Origin: Nocardia jiangxiensis NBRC 101359
GTDB lineage: Bacteria; Actinomycetota; Actinomycetes; Mycobacteriales; Mycobacteriaceae
Assembly: GCF_000308615.1 (NCBI RefSeq)
Contig: NZ_BAGB01000013.1
Location: 186,001 to 250,000, forward strand
Length of the DNA: 64,000 bases
Reading direction: 5' to 3'
Position 1 is the first letter of the stretch; each line of letters opens with the position of its first letter. Positions 52,315 through 61,422 of the stretch are shown here, piece after piece. A model generated the notes under the pieces. That model did not search any database. It was not told the DNA's origin and worked only from the letters and a program-made list of their open reading frames with translations. Position numbers and translations under genes: made by a program.

Positions 52315-53769
52315 TCAGCGCGCCCCGTCGACGCGCTGGGGCAGATTCCACGGATTCGCGTCCTGGAGCGGGGGCGGCAACAGGGCTTCCGGGAAGCCCT
52401 GCCAGGCCACGGGACGCAGGAAGCGGTCGATGGCGGCGGTGCCCATCGAGGTGAACTGGGGGGATGTGGTGGCCGGGTACGGGCCGCCGTGCTGCTGGGC
52501 CCAGGACAGGGTGATGCCGGTGGGCCAGCTGTTCCAGATCAGGCGTCCGGCCAGGCCGGTGAGCGCGGGCAGCAGGGCGCGGACGATGTCGGCATCCGAG
52601 TCCTGGGCGTGCACCGTGGCGGTGAGACCCGGTTCGAGGTGGCGCAGCAGGGTGCGCAGTTCGTCCGGACCCGCGTATTCGACGATCAGCGAGACGGGGC
52701 CGAAGCATTCCACATCCAGGGATTCGGCCTGCGCGAGGAAGTCCGCGCCGGTGACCTTCAGCAACGTCGGGCCGAATTCGGCCGCACCGGGTTCGGGTGC
52801 GTACAACACTGTGATCGCGGGATGTGCCCGCAGCCGGTCCAGGCCGTCGCGGTAGCCGTGTGCGATCCGATCGTTGAGCAGCTGTTGTGCCGGAATCGTG
52901 GTGACCGCGTTCAGCAGCGCCTCGTCCAGGCCGTGATCGGCGGGCAGCAGCAACATACCGGGTTTGGTGCAGAACTGTCCCGCTCCCAGCGTGAACGATC
53001 CGACGTACCCGCTGGCCACCTCGGCTCCGCGCTCGCGCACCGCGGTCGCGGTGACGACCACCGGATTGACGCTGCCGAGCTCACCGTAGAACGGGATCGG
53101 CCGCGGCCGCGCGTTGGCGATGTCGAACAGCGCCCGGCCACCGGCCTCGGATCCGGTGAACGCGGCCGCCGCGATGCCGGGATGACGCAGCGCGGTCACA
53201 CCCGACTGCACCCCGTAGACGATGCCGACGGTCCCCTCCGGCGCGCCCGCGCCCAGCAGCGCCTCGGACAGCACCGCGAAGGTGCGCGCGGACAGTTCCG
53301 GATGTCCGGGATGCGCCTTGATGACGACCGGACATCCGGCCGCGAGCGCGGCGGCGGTGTCGTGCCCGGCGACGCTCAGCGTCAGCGGGAAGTTGCTCGC
53401 GGTGAACACCAGCACCGGCCCCATCGGAACGGTCATCCGCCGGATGTCCGGCCGCGGCCCCATCGGCCAGTCCGGATCGGCGTGATCCACTGCGGCGCGC
53501 AGGAATTCACCGTCGGCGAGCACCTGCCCGAACAGCCGCAGCTGGAATACGGTGCGCACCATCTCCGACCGCAGCCGCGGCTGCTCGGGCAGATGGGTTT
53601 CCTTCGCCGCCAACGTGACCAGCTCGTCCGAGGCCTTCTCCAGCGCCTCGGCCGCGGCCTCGAGCCAGCGGGCGCGCTCGGCGGGAGTGGTCTGCGCGAG
53701 CTGTTCCGCGGCGTCCACCGCCGCGGTGACGATGCGATCGATGTCCTCCGGGGACGTCTCGGTAGTCAC
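52315..53769 (-). CDS. 2,5-dioxovalerate (alpha-ketoglutarate semialdehyde) dehydrogenase
   Basis: Oxidises alpha-ketoglutarate semialdehyde to 2-oxoglutarate, the final step of aldarate breakdown. The GTG at 53769 has GGAGG at 6 bases; GTG 53781 is an alternative. About 484 residues. VFTASNFPLTLSVAGHDTAAALAAGCPVV, AAFTGSEAGGRALFDIA, PFYGELGSVNP (general base Glu) and LGAGQFCTKPG (Cys267) fit the KGSADH subgroup, not ordinary ALDHs. It lies between galrD and gudD on the same strand, 45 bases after galrD. Confidence 0.93.
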   Translation of the reverse strand: MTTETSPEDIDRIVTAAVDAAEQLAQTTPAERARWLEAAAEALEKASDELVTLAAKETHLPEQPRLRSEMVRTVFQLRLFGQVLADGEFLRAAVDHADPDWPMGPRPDIRRMTVPMGPVLVFTASNFPLTLSVAGHDTAAALAAGCPVVIKAHPGHPELSARTFAVLSEALLGAGAPEGTVGIVYGVQSGVTALRHPGIAAAAFTGSEAGGRALFDIANARPRPIPFYGELGSVNPVVVTATAVRERGAEVASGYVGSFTLGAGQFCTKPGMLLLPADHGLDEALLNAVTTIPAQQLLNDRIAHGYRDGLDRLRAHPAITVLYAPEPGAAEFGPTLLKVTGADFLAQAESLDVECFGPVSLIVEYAGPDELRTLLRHLEPGLTATVHAQDSDADIVRALLPALTGLAGRLIWNSWPTGITLSWAQQHGGPYPATTSPQFTSMGTAAIDRFLRPVAWQGFPEALLPPPLQDANPWNLPQRVDGAR

Positions 53770-53814
53770 TGTGTCCTCCACCAGTAGTCGGAATCTGTGG
53801 TCGGCGAGCGGAAT

Positions 53815-54951
53815 TCAGGCCCGAATCCGGAACTCGTCGACGGTCCAGGCGCGTGCCTGATCGCTGAGGGTCACCCCGAGGCCCGGACGAGACGACAGGT
53901 GCATACGTCCGTCGCGGATCTCGAGCCGTTCGTTGAACAGCGGGTCGAACCATTCGAAGTGTTCCACCCACGGCTCGATCGGGTAGGCCGCGGCGAGGTG
54001 GACGTGCACCTCCATCACGAAATGCGGTGCCAGTTGCAGATGTTCGCGACCGGCCAGGGACATCACGTCCAGGAAGCGGCTGATGCCGCCGACGCGCGGC
54101 GCATCCGGCTGCACGATATCTATTCCGGCCCTGATCAATTCGCTGTGCTCGGCGACGCTGGTGAGCATCTCGCCGGTGGCGATGGACGTGTCGAAGGTCT
54201 GCGCGAGCTGTGCGTGCCCGGCGAAATCGTAGGCGTCCAGCGGTTCTTCGATCCACACCAGGGACAGCGGGTCGAACGCCCGGCACATCCGCCGTGCGGT
54301 CGGCCGGTCCCACTGCTGGTTGGCGTCGACCATCAGCGGCGTCCGGTCGCCGATCTTCTCCCGCACCGCGGTGACCCGCGCGAGGTCCACCGCGTTGTCG
54401 GGATGGCCGACCTTGATCTTGATACCGCCGATCCCGGACTCGAGCGAGGCGGTGGCGCGGTCGAGCACCTCCTCGATCGGGGCGTGCAGGAATCCGCCGG
54501 AGGTGTTGTAGCAGCGCACCGAATCACGGTGCGCACCCAGCAGTTTCGCCAGCGGCAGACCGGCCCGCTTGGCCTTGAGGTCCCACAGCGCGACATCGAA
54601 GGCGGCGATCGCCTGCACGGACAGCCCACTGCGGCCCACCGAGGCCCCGGCCCACATCAGCTTGTCCCAGATCTTGCCGATATCGCTGGGATCCTCGCCG
54701 ATCAGCACCGGCGCGATCTCCCGGGCGTGCGCGAACTGTCCGGGCCCGCCCGCGCGCTTGGAATAGCTGATGCCGATACCTTCGAGTCCGGCCTCGGTGG
54801 TGATCTCCGCGAACAGCACCGCGACCTCGGTCATCGGCTTCTGGCGTCCGGTGAGGACCTTGGCGTCACTGATCCCGGTGGGCAGCGGCAGGGTGACCGA
54901 GGAGAGCGTGACGCCGGTGATCCGGTCGAGTACGGAGGATGGGGTGGACAT
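53815..54951 (-). CDS. galactarate/L-talarate dehydratase
   Basis: The 378-residue enolase-superfamily protein resembles Salmonella L-talarate/galactarate dehydratase: GAHRDSVRCYNTSGGFLHAP, GGIKIKVG with Lys178 and Lys180, VDANQQWDRPT, LVWIEEPLDAYD, and LAPHFVMEVHVHL with His310. It dehydrates galactarate (meso) to 5-keto-4-deoxyglucarate, so with gudD the cluster handles both aldaric acids. It starts 15 bases downstream of kdgD in the operon. Confidence 0.93.
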   Translation of the reverse strand: MSTPSSVLDRITGVTLSSVTLPLPTGISDAKVLTGRQKPMTEVAVLFAEITTEAGLEGIGISYSKRAGGPGQFAHAREIAPVLIGEDPSDIGKIWDKLMWAGASVGRSGLSVQAIAAFDVALWDLKAKRAGLPLAKLLGAHRDSVRCYNTSGGFLHAPIEEVLDRATASLESGIGGIKIKVGHPDNAVDLARVTAVREKIGDRTPLMVDANQQWDRPTARRMCRAFDPLSLVWIEEPLDAYDFAGHAQLAQTFDTSIATGEMLTSVAEHSELIRAGIDIVQPDAPRVGGISRFLDVMSLAGREHLQLAPHFVMEVHVHLAAAYPIEPWVEHFEWFDPLFNERLEIRDGRMHLSSRPGLGVTLSDQARAWTVDEFRIRA

Positions 54952-54965
54952 GACGGATCTCCTTG

Positions 54966-55880
54966 TCAGGCAATGCTCTTGACGAGCTCGGTCAGCTCGG
55001 CGAGCTCGTCGGCGGCCAGATCGGTCAGCGGCGGGCGCACCCGGCTCGACGGGCGGCCCACGGCGGTCAGGCCCGCCTTGATGATCGATACCGCGTATCC
55101 CGGGCGACGATCGCGAATGTCCAGGTAGGGCAGGACGAAGGCGCGCAGCCGCCGGTACACCTCGTCGCGGTCGTGCGCGCGCACCGCCCGGTAGAACTCC
55201 AGCGCGAATTCGGGCGCGAAGTTGAAGATCGCCGAAGAGTATGTGGTGACGCCCATTTCGATGTACGGCAGCGCGAAGGTCTCCGCGGTGGGCAGCCCGC
55301 CGATATAGGTGAGCCGGTCGCCCATCCGCGCGTAGATGCGGGTCATGGCCTCGATATTGCCCACGCCGTCCTTGAATCCGACGAGGTTGGGGCAGCGTTC
55401 GGCCATGCGCGCGACGGTGACGTCATCGATGCGGGCATTGGCGCGGCTGTAGAAGATCACGCCCAGCGAAGTGGCCGCGCACACCGCGGCGACGTGCTCC
55501 ACCAGACCGTCCGGCCCGGCCTCGGTCAGATAGGGCGGCAGCAGCAGAATGCCCTGCGCCCCAGCGGCTTCGGCATTGCGCACCTGTTCCACCGCGACGG
55601 CGGTTCCGGCGGTGGCCGGTGCGATCACCGGCACTCGGCCGTCGGTCTCGGCGACCGCCGCGCGCACCACCTGATCGATCTCGGCGGTGGTCAGCGAGAA
55701 TCCCTCACCCGTGCCGCCCGCGGCGAACAGCCCGGCCACGTCGTATTGCGCCAGCCAGCCGATGTGCTCCCGATACGCGGCCTCGTCGAACGCCAGAGCG
55801 TCGTCGAAATGCGTGACCGGGAACGACAGCAGCCCGCGGCCCAGCGCGGGGCCGAGATCTTCGGCGGATATCTGTGACAC
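54966..55880 (-). CDS. kdgD: 5-dehydro-4-deoxyglucarate dehydratase
   Basis: Dehydrates and decarboxylates 5-keto-4-deoxyglucarate to alpha-ketoglutarate semialdehyde. The 304-residue dihydrodipicolinate-synthase-fold protein has [32 protein letters not shown] (Tyr) and the Schiff-base Lys170 in [23 protein letters not shown] precedes the GTG start. It is followed closely by galrD. Confidence 0.96.
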   Translation of the reverse strand: MSQISAEDLGPALGRGLLSFPVTHFDDALAFDEAAYREHIGWLAQYDVAGLFAAGGTGEGFSLTTAEIDQVVRAAVAETDGRVPVIAPATAGTAVAVEQVRNAEAAGAQGILLLPPYLTEAGPDGLVEHVAAVCAATSLGVIFYSRANARIDDVTVARMAERCPNLVGFKDGVGNIEAMTRIYARMGDRLTYIGGLPTAETFALPYIEMGVTTYSSAIFNFAPEFALEFYRAVRAHDRDEVYRRLRAFVLPYLDIRDRRPGYAVSIIKAGLTAVGRPSSRVRPPLTDLAADELAELTELVKSIA

Positions 55881-55930
55881 GGGTTTCCTCCTCGGGGAAT
55901 GACATTCGCGGGCGGTTGCCCTGGGTGGAC

Positions 55931-56839
55931 TCAGGAGTCCGGCCAGGACTCCAGCAGGTCGATGACCCGGCGCAGTGCCGGATTCGCGGGATGTCGCCGC
56001 CAGACCGCATACAGTTCGGCGGGTTCGCGCACCCCCGACAGCGGGCGGTAGCGCACCCCGTCGGGATGCAGGTGGCTGGCGGTTTCGGGGACCAGGGCCA
56101 GACCGCGTCCGGCGGCCACCAGCGCGAGCATGGTGTGCACCTGGGTCAGCCGGTCGGCGGGATCGTAGGAGATCCCGGCCAGGGTCCTGGTCATCAGTTC
56201 GGCGAAGTAGCGGGCCGGGCCGGGGGCGTACACCAGCAGCCGTTCGCCCTCGAGTTCGTCCAGTGACAGCGGGGTCTGCGCGTCCAGGCGATGCCCTTCG
56301 GGCAGGGCCAGCACCAGCGGTTCGCGATGGACCAGCCGGGCGTCGAATTCGGCGCGGTCGAAGGGCGGGCGGGCGAAGGCGAGATCCAGTTTGCCGCTGG
56401 ACAATTCCTCGAACTGCACGGCGCTGACCTGTTCGGCGAGCACGAGTTCGATCTCCGGCAGCGACCGGGAGATCTGGTTGAGGAATCGGCCCAGGAAGCC
56501 GAATCCCGCGGTGGCGGTGAAACCGATCCGCACGGTTCCGGTGCGGCCCGCCGCGACCAGTCGTGCGGTACTCGGCGCGGCCTCGGCCAGGGCGAGCAGC
56601 CGACGCGCCTCGGCGAGGAAAACCTCACCGGCGGGGGTCAATTCGACCTGCCGCTGGGTCCGGTCCAGCAGTAGTACGCCGATATCGCGTTCGAGTTTCT
56701 GGATCTGGCGGCTCAGTGGCGGCTGGGTCATCTGTAATCGTTCCGCGGCGCGGCGGAAGTTGCCTTCCTCCGCGACGACGACGAATCCACGCACCTGTTC
56801 CAGGGACAACATGGCGGACAGCTTGCCGTCGCCGGTCAT
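55931..56839 (-). CDS. LysR-family transcriptional regulator of the aldarate operon
   Basis: The 302-residue protein has the LysR helix-turn-helix at residues 10-70 ([38 protein letters not shown]) and an effector domain from about 95. GAGGAGC precedes the ATG. It is the first gene of the leftward set, 50 bases before kdgD, and is divergent from the IclR gene. The effector is likely an aldarate or its breakdown product. Confidence 0.95.
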   Translation of the reverse strand: MTGDGKLSAMLSLEQVRGFVVVAEEGNFRRAAERLQMTQPPLSRQIQKLERDIGVLLLDRTQRQVELTPAGEVFLAEARRLLALAEAAPSTARLVAAGRTGTVRIGFTATAGFGFLGRFLNQISRSLPEIELVLAEQVSAVQFEELSSGKLDLAFARPPFDRAEFDARLVHREPLVLALPEGHRLDAQTPLSLDELEGERLLVYAPGPARYFAELMTRTLAGISYDPADRLTQVHTMLALVAAGRGLALVPETASHLHPDGVRYRPLSGVREPAELYAVWRRHPANPALRRVIDLLESWPDS

Positions 56840-56964
56840 GGCTGCTCCTCGGTGGTGCGGGCGGGCTGTGTGGGCATCGGTTTCCTTTGCAGGCTAGGAC
56901 GAGTCGGTGATACCCGTCCAACATCGTTTCAGCATCACAATATGCCCAAGAGGTATCACTCGTG

Positions 56965-56980
56965 ATTCATATATCTGAAT
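56965..56980. promoter_or_regulatory. inverted repeats in the LysR-IclR divergent promoter
   Basis: ATTCA (56965-56969) and TGAAT (56976-56980) form a dyad with a 6-bp AT centre. Another dyad, ATCAC and GTGAT, overlaps it at 56955-56966. They lie about 90 bases before the IclR start and 116 before the LysR start. Either regulator could bind. Confidence 0.4.
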
Positions 56981-57069
56981 ACTTTCCGAAAGCCGGAGGT
57001 ATTCGGGATTGAGAATGCGGAGGCGCCTGGATAGCCTCCGAGACACGGATCACCCACCGAAGGAGTGCC

Positions 57070-57909
57070 ATGCAGCGCCGCATCGGCAGTGAGCATCTGC
57101 TCGAATCCGGATCCGACCCCGTCGCCGGGACCGGTTCCGCGGCCGAATCCGCGACCGGGGTCAAATCCGCGCGCCGCGCGATCACCCTGCTGGAGGTGTT
57201 CGCCGCACAGCAGTCCTGGTTGTCGCTGGCGCAGTTGCACACCGCCACCGGATTTCCCCGATCGAGCCTGCACGGTCTGCTGCGCACCCTGCGTGATGCG
57301 GGCTGGATCGAGACCGACGAAACCGGCACCCGATTCCGGCTGGGGGTGCGGGCGTTGATGTGCGGCACCGCCTATCTCGACCGCGATCCGGCGGTGCCCT
57401 TCGCCACCGAAACGCTCGAGCGGCTGCGCGAGCAGACCGGATTCACCACGCACTACGCCCGGCTGGCCGGTGCCGAGGTGGTGTATCTGGAGACCCGCGA
57501 ATCGCGTAGCTCGGGACACCTGATCTCCCGGGTCGGCCGGGCACTGCCCGCCCACGCGACCGCTCTGGGCAAGGCGCTGCTGGCCGAACTCGCCGATGCC
57601 GAACTCGGCGAACTGCTGCCCGCGCAGCTGCGCCCGCTCACCGTGCACACCATCACCGACCGCGACGCTCTGCACGCCGAACTGGGTGTGGTGCGCGAAC
57701 GCGGTTACGCGACCGAGCGGCAGGAGGGCACCGCGGGTGTTGCCTGCGCCGCCGCGGCGGTGCCGTACCGGATTCCGGCCACCGACGCGCTGAGCTGCTC
57801 GATGCCGATGGACCAGGTGACCGAGGGGGAGCAGCGCCGCATCGGCGAGGTGTTGCGCGAGGCTGCCGCCGAACTGGCCATGCGGCTGCGTCGCGCCGGA
57901 ATCCGTTGA
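57070..57909 (+). CDS. IclR-family transcriptional regulator
   Basis: The 279-residue protein has an IclR winged helix at about 35-95 (SARRAITLLEVFAAQQSWLSLAQLHTATGFPRSSLHGLLRTLRDAGWIE) and an effector-binding domain, with HATALGKALLAEL and the DRDALHAELGVVRERGYA segment typical of the family. AGGAG lies 6 bases before the ATG. It is followed by udh, transporter and lactonase on the same strand and probably controls them. Confidence 0.95.
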   Translation: MQRRIGSEHLLESGSDPVAGTGSAAESATGVKSARRAITLLEVFAAQQSWLSLAQLHTATGFPRSSLHGLLRTLRDAGWIETDETGTRFRLGVRALMCGTAYLDRDPAVPFATETLERLREQTGFTTHYARLAGAEVVYLETRESRSSGHLISRVGRALPAHATALGKALLAELADAELGELLPAQLRPLTVHTITDRDALHAELGVVRERGYATERQEGTAGVACAAAAVPYRIPATDALSCSMPMDQVTEGEQRRIGEVLREAAAELAMRLRRAGIR

Positions 57910-57955
57910 CCCGCCGCGACTTTCGCGGCATGCACCACAGCGAGGAGTTTCACCC

Positions 57956-58759
57956 ATGTCGGATCAGCGCATTCTCATCACCGGCGCGGCGGGCATCGTC
58001 GGGACGTTGATGCGTCCCCGGCTCGCCCGTCCCGGCCGCATCCTGCGACTGCTGGACATCGCACCGCTCGAACCCGCCGCACCCGGTGAACAGGTCGAGA
58101 TCGTCACCGGATCGGTCACCGATGCCGAGGTCGTGACGGCGGCCTGTCAGGGCGTGGACGCGGTGATCCACCTGGGCGGGATCAGTCGCGAGGACAGCTG
58201 GGAGCGCATCCTCGAGGTGAATATCGACGGCACGCACACCGTGCTCGAGGCCGCGCAGGCGGCCGGGGTGCCCCGGGTGATCCTGGCGTCCAGCAATCAC
58301 GCGGTCGGCTTCCGCCGGATCGGCGAGGCCGGTCCCGCCGGGCTGCCCGCCGACAGCAGTGCGCGTCCGGATACCTACTACGGCGTGAGCAAGGCAACCA
58401 TGGAGGCGCTGGGCAGTCTGTACCACTCGCGGTTCGGGATGGATGTGAGTTGTCTGCGCATCGGCAGCTGTTTCGACCATCCCGCGGACGTTCGCCAGCT
58501 CTCGCTCTGGTTGTCTCCGCAGGACTGCGCGCGGTTGCTGGAGACCTGCCTGAGCACGGCCGAACCGGGATTCCGTGTGCTGTGGGGCATATCCGCGAAC
58601 ACTCGCGCGGTGGTCTCGCAGGGCGCGGGGGAGCAGATCGGCTATCGACCCGTCGACGACGCCGAGGTCTTCGCCGATCGGATGCCTCCGGGTGAGCTGC
58701 CCGGCTATCTGGGCGGTGCGTTCTGCGATATTCCGCTGGGGCAGCACAACCCGCTGTGA
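57956..58759 (+). CDS. udh: NAD-dependent uronate dehydrogenase
   Basis: Oxidises glucuronate or galacturonate to the aldaro-lactone. The SDR-type protein of 267 residues has the NAD motif ILITGAAGIVG, AVIHLGGISRED, VILASSNHAVGF and the YxxxK pair Tyr142/Lys146 in TYYGVSKATM. VSCLRIGSCFDHP and VLWGISANTRAVVSQ match Agrobacterium uronate dehydrogenase. Shine-Dalgarno GAGGAG is present. It is the entry enzyme of the pathway, 46 bases after iclR. Confidence 0.93.
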   Translation: MSDQRILITGAAGIVGTLMRPRLARPGRILRLLDIAPLEPAAPGEQVEIVTGSVTDAEVVTAACQGVDAVIHLGGISREDSWERILEVNIDGTHTVLEAAQAAGVPRVILASSNHAVGFRRIGEAGPAGLPADSSARPDTYYGVSKATMEALGSLYHSRFGMDVSCLRIGSCFDHPADVRQLSLWLSPQDCARLLETCLSTAEPGFRVLWGISANTRAVVSQGAGEQIGYRPVDDAEVFADRMPPGELPGYLGGAFCDIPLGQHNPL

Positions 58760-58803
58760 CGCCGGAGTTCCGGCCGGCCGGGTGCTGCATATGCGCTGTG
58801 TGT

Positions 58804-58815
58804 TCACATATGTGA
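58804..58815. promoter_or_regulatory. 12-bp palindrome upstream of the sugar transporter
   Basis: TCACATATGTGA is a perfect palindrome in the 157-base gap between udh and the transporter, 101 bases before its start. It resembles IclR/LacI-type operators, or two fused Crp half-sites in the wrong order. Its role is open. Confidence 0.4.
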
Positions 58816-58916
58816 CAGCATGACACGATACCGAATGGGCATCGTCATGTGTATTGCGTCCCCCTATCGAGCATGTGACCCTGAGCACACTTGTTTGGTA
58901 GTGAAGGAAGCAGCAC

Positions 58917-60317
58917 ATGCAGCACTCGGCAACGGCGCCGGAACAACGACGCCGGATCAGCATCTCCTACCTGTACTTCTTCGGCGCGCTCGGCGGCATC
59001 CTGTTCGGATACGACCTCGGCGTGATCTCCGGAGTGTTGTTGTTCATCAACCCCCTGTGGCATCTGAGCTCGTTCGCGCAGGGCGTCGTCGGCGGCTCGG
59101 TCGCCTTCGGCGCGATCTTCGGAGCCCTGTTCGCCGGCCGGATCACCGATCGGTGGGGGCGGCGGCCCGCCATCGTGGTCGCCTCGGTCGTCTTCGTCAT
59201 CGGCGTACTGGGCTGCACGTTCGCACCCGGATTCGGGGTGCTGGTGGTGGGGCGGTTCATCACCGGCGTCGCCGTGGGATGTTCCTCGGCGACGGTGCCC
59301 ACCTATCTGTCCGAACTCGCGCCGACCCGGGTGCGCGGCAGGCTCTCGACGCTGAATCAGCTGATGATCGTCTCCGGCATCCTGATCGCGTACATCATCG
59401 ACTGGGCGCTGTCCGGTGCGGGCGCGGCCAACTGGCGAATCATGTTCGCCATCGCGGCGATTCCGGCCGTGGTCCTGTTCGTCGGCCTGATGTTCATGCC
59501 GGAGACCCCGCGCTGGCTGGTCAAGGCCGGACGCGAGGCCGAGGCACGCGAGGTGCTCACTCAGACCCACCGCAACGACGACATCGATGCCGAACTCGGC
59601 AGTATCCGCGAGGTGATCCGGATCGACTCCGAACAGCGCGGCACGTTGCGCGATCTGATCGCCCCGTGGGCGCGGCCCGCGCTGGTCGTCGCGTTGATTC
59701 TCGCTGTGGGACAACAGTTCGCCGGAACGAACGCGGTGAATCTGTACGCGCCCACCATGTTCAAGCAGCTCGGCCTGGCCACCTCGGGTTCGCTGCTGGC
59801 CTCGATCATCATGGGTGCGGTCAAACTGGTGTTCACCGCCTGGGTGTTCCTGGTCGTGGACCGCTGGGGCCGCAAACCGCTGCTGCTGATCGGCAACGTG
59901 CTGATGGCCCTGTCGCTGATCCTGTTGGGCGCCTGCGTACTCGGACTGGACAAGGGCACCGGCACCGGCATCATCGCCCTGTTGCTGCTGTGCCTGTACT
60001 GGGTCGGCTACGAACTGGGCTGGGGCGCGGTGGTCTGGGTGATGATGGCCGAGATCTTCCCGCTGCGGGTGCGCGGGATCGGCATGGGCGTCGGCAGCAC
60101 GGTGTTGTGGGCGGCCACCTTCGCCATCACCTTCCTGTTCCCGGTGATGAGCGATCATCTCGGCCTGGCCGCCTCGTCGTTCATCTTCGCCGGTGTCAGT
60201 GTCGTGCTCTACGTTCTGGTGACGAAGTTCGTCCCGGAGACCAAGGGGCGCAGCCTGGAACAGATCGAGATGGATCTGCGCGGTCGCGTCCCGGGCGCCA
60301 CCCAGGAGGCCGCGTGA
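58917..60317 (+). CDS. MFS sugar porter, probable uronate transporter
   Basis: The 466-residue, 12-helix protein belongs to the sugar porter family: DLGVISGVLLFINP in TM1, the loop GRITDRWGRRPAIVV, ETPRWLVKAGREAEA, the second-half repeat VVDRWGRKPLLLIG, and the C-terminal VPETKGRSLEQIE. The cluster suggests glucuronate or galacturonate as a substrate. GGAAG precedes the ATG. The stop overlaps the lactonase start (GTGA). Confidence 0.92.
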   Translation: MQHSATAPEQRRRISISYLYFFGALGGILFGYDLGVISGVLLFINPLWHLSSFAQGVVGGSVAFGAIFGALFAGRITDRWGRRPAIVVASVVFVIGVLGCTFAPGFGVLVVGRFITGVAVGCSSATVPTYLSELAPTRVRGRLSTLNQLMIVSGILIAYIIDWALSGAGAANWRIMFAIAAIPAVVLFVGLMFMPETPRWLVKAGREAEAREVLTQTHRNDDIDAELGSIREVIRIDSEQRGTLRDLIAPWARPALVVALILAVGQQFAGTNAVNLYAPTMFKQLGLATSGSLLASIIMGAVKLVFTAWVFLVVDRWGRKPLLLIGNVLMALSLILLGACVLGLDKGTGTGIIALLLLCLYWVGYELGWGAVVWVMMAEIFPLRVRGIGMGVGSTVLWAATFAITFLFPVMSDHLGLAASSFIFAGVSVVLYVLVTKFVPETKGRSLEQIEMDLRGRVPGATQEAA

Positions 60318-61336
60318 CCGGAGATTCCGTGACGACGATCGTCTACGTGTCCAACGCGGGCAGCGCCGAGATCTCGGTGCTGCGGCTGGAGGACGACGGC
60401 GCGCTGAAACCGGTGCAGACGGTGGATACCGCGGGGGCGGTGATGCCGTTGACGACCGGGCCCGGCCATCGTCACCTGTACGCCTCGCTGCGGTCCGAGC
60501 CGTATTCGGTGGCCTGCTACGAGATCGACTCGGGCACCGGCGAACTCACCGAACAGGCGCGAGTCCGGTTGCCGGACAACATGGCCTATTTGTCCACCGA
60601 TCGGCACGGTCGTTTCCTGTTCGCCGCCTCCTATTCCGGCAGCGTCGTCTCGGTGAATCCGATCGGACCGGACGGGATCGCCGGGTCCGAGCCGAGCGTG
60701 GTGCTCGCCACGCCGCCGCATGCGCATTCGGTCGTGGTCGATCCGTCGAATCGGTATCTGTTCGCGGCCTCGCTCGGCGGCGATGTGCTGCTGCAATATC
60801 TGTTCGACCAGGTCACCGGGGTTCCCATTCTGAACGTCCCGCCGCGCGTCCCGACCCTGCCGGGGGCCGGGCCGCGGCATCTGGTGTTCCATCCGGACGG
60901 TCGGTGGGTCTACGTGGTGAACGAGCTGGACGGGACGGTCGGCGGCTACGAATTCGACACCGGCACCGGATGTCTCACGCCGATCGGCACATATTCGGCG
61001 ACTCCCGGGGGATGCGCTGAGCCATGGGCCGCGGAGGTGCGGCTCACCCCGGACGGCCGCTATCTGTATGTGTCCGAGCGACGTTCGAGCACGCTGGCGG
61101 GATTCCGGGTGGCCGCCGATACCGGCGCGCTGGAACCGCTGGGGCACACCGCGACCGAGACCTGCCCGCGCGGATTCGACATCGATCCGAGCGGACGGTA
61201 CCTGCTCGCCGCGGGCCAGGAGTCCGACGCGCTGACCGTCCACGCCATCGATCCCGATACCGGGGCGCTGACCACCTGCGGACGTCAGGAGCTCGGGCGC
61301 GATCCGAACTGGGTGGAGATCGTCGAACTCCGCTGA
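60314..61336 (+). CDS. lactonase of the seven-bladed propeller (6-phosphogluconolactonase) family
   Basis: The GTG at 60314 overlaps the transporter stop and has AGGAGG upstream, giving 340 residues. The repeated propeller blades are visible: LYASLRSEPYSVACYEID, FLFAASYSGSVVSVNPI, GPRHLVFHPDGRWVYVVNELDGTV, PDGRYLYVSERRSSTLAGF and IDPSGRYLLAAGQESD. The YbhE-type fold hydrolyses sugar lactones; here the glucaro- or galactaro-lactone made by Udh is a natural substrate. A 6-phosphogluconolactonase role is the alternative. Confidence 0.9.
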   Translation: MTGDSVTTIVYVSNAGSAEISVLRLEDDGALKPVQTVDTAGAVMPLTTGPGHRHLYASLRSEPYSVACYEIDSGTGELTEQARVRLPDNMAYLSTDRHGRFLFAASYSGSVVSVNPIGPDGIAGSEPSVVLATPPHAHSVVVDPSNRYLFAASLGGDVLLQYLFDQVTGVPILNVPPRVPTLPGAGPRHLVFHPDGRWVYVVNELDGTVGGYEFDTGTGCLTPIGTYSATPGGCAEPWAAEVRLTPDGRYLYVSERRSSTLAGFRVAADTGALEPLGHTATETCPRGFDIDPSGRYLLAAGQESDALTVHAIDPDTGALTTCGRQELGRDPNWVEIVELR

Positions 61337-61422
61337 GCTCGACGTGTCGGTGGGCTGTGCAATGCTGATGAGGGGCACAGCCCGCCGATCCCGGCGCGGC
61401 GGCGTGAGGTCTGGAGGCGAGG

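Noticed and set aside
58820..60313. Extension of the lactonase frame through the transporter gene
   Set aside because: The GTG at 60314 with AGGAGG and stop-start overlap is the natural start; upstream translation is a shadow of the transporter.
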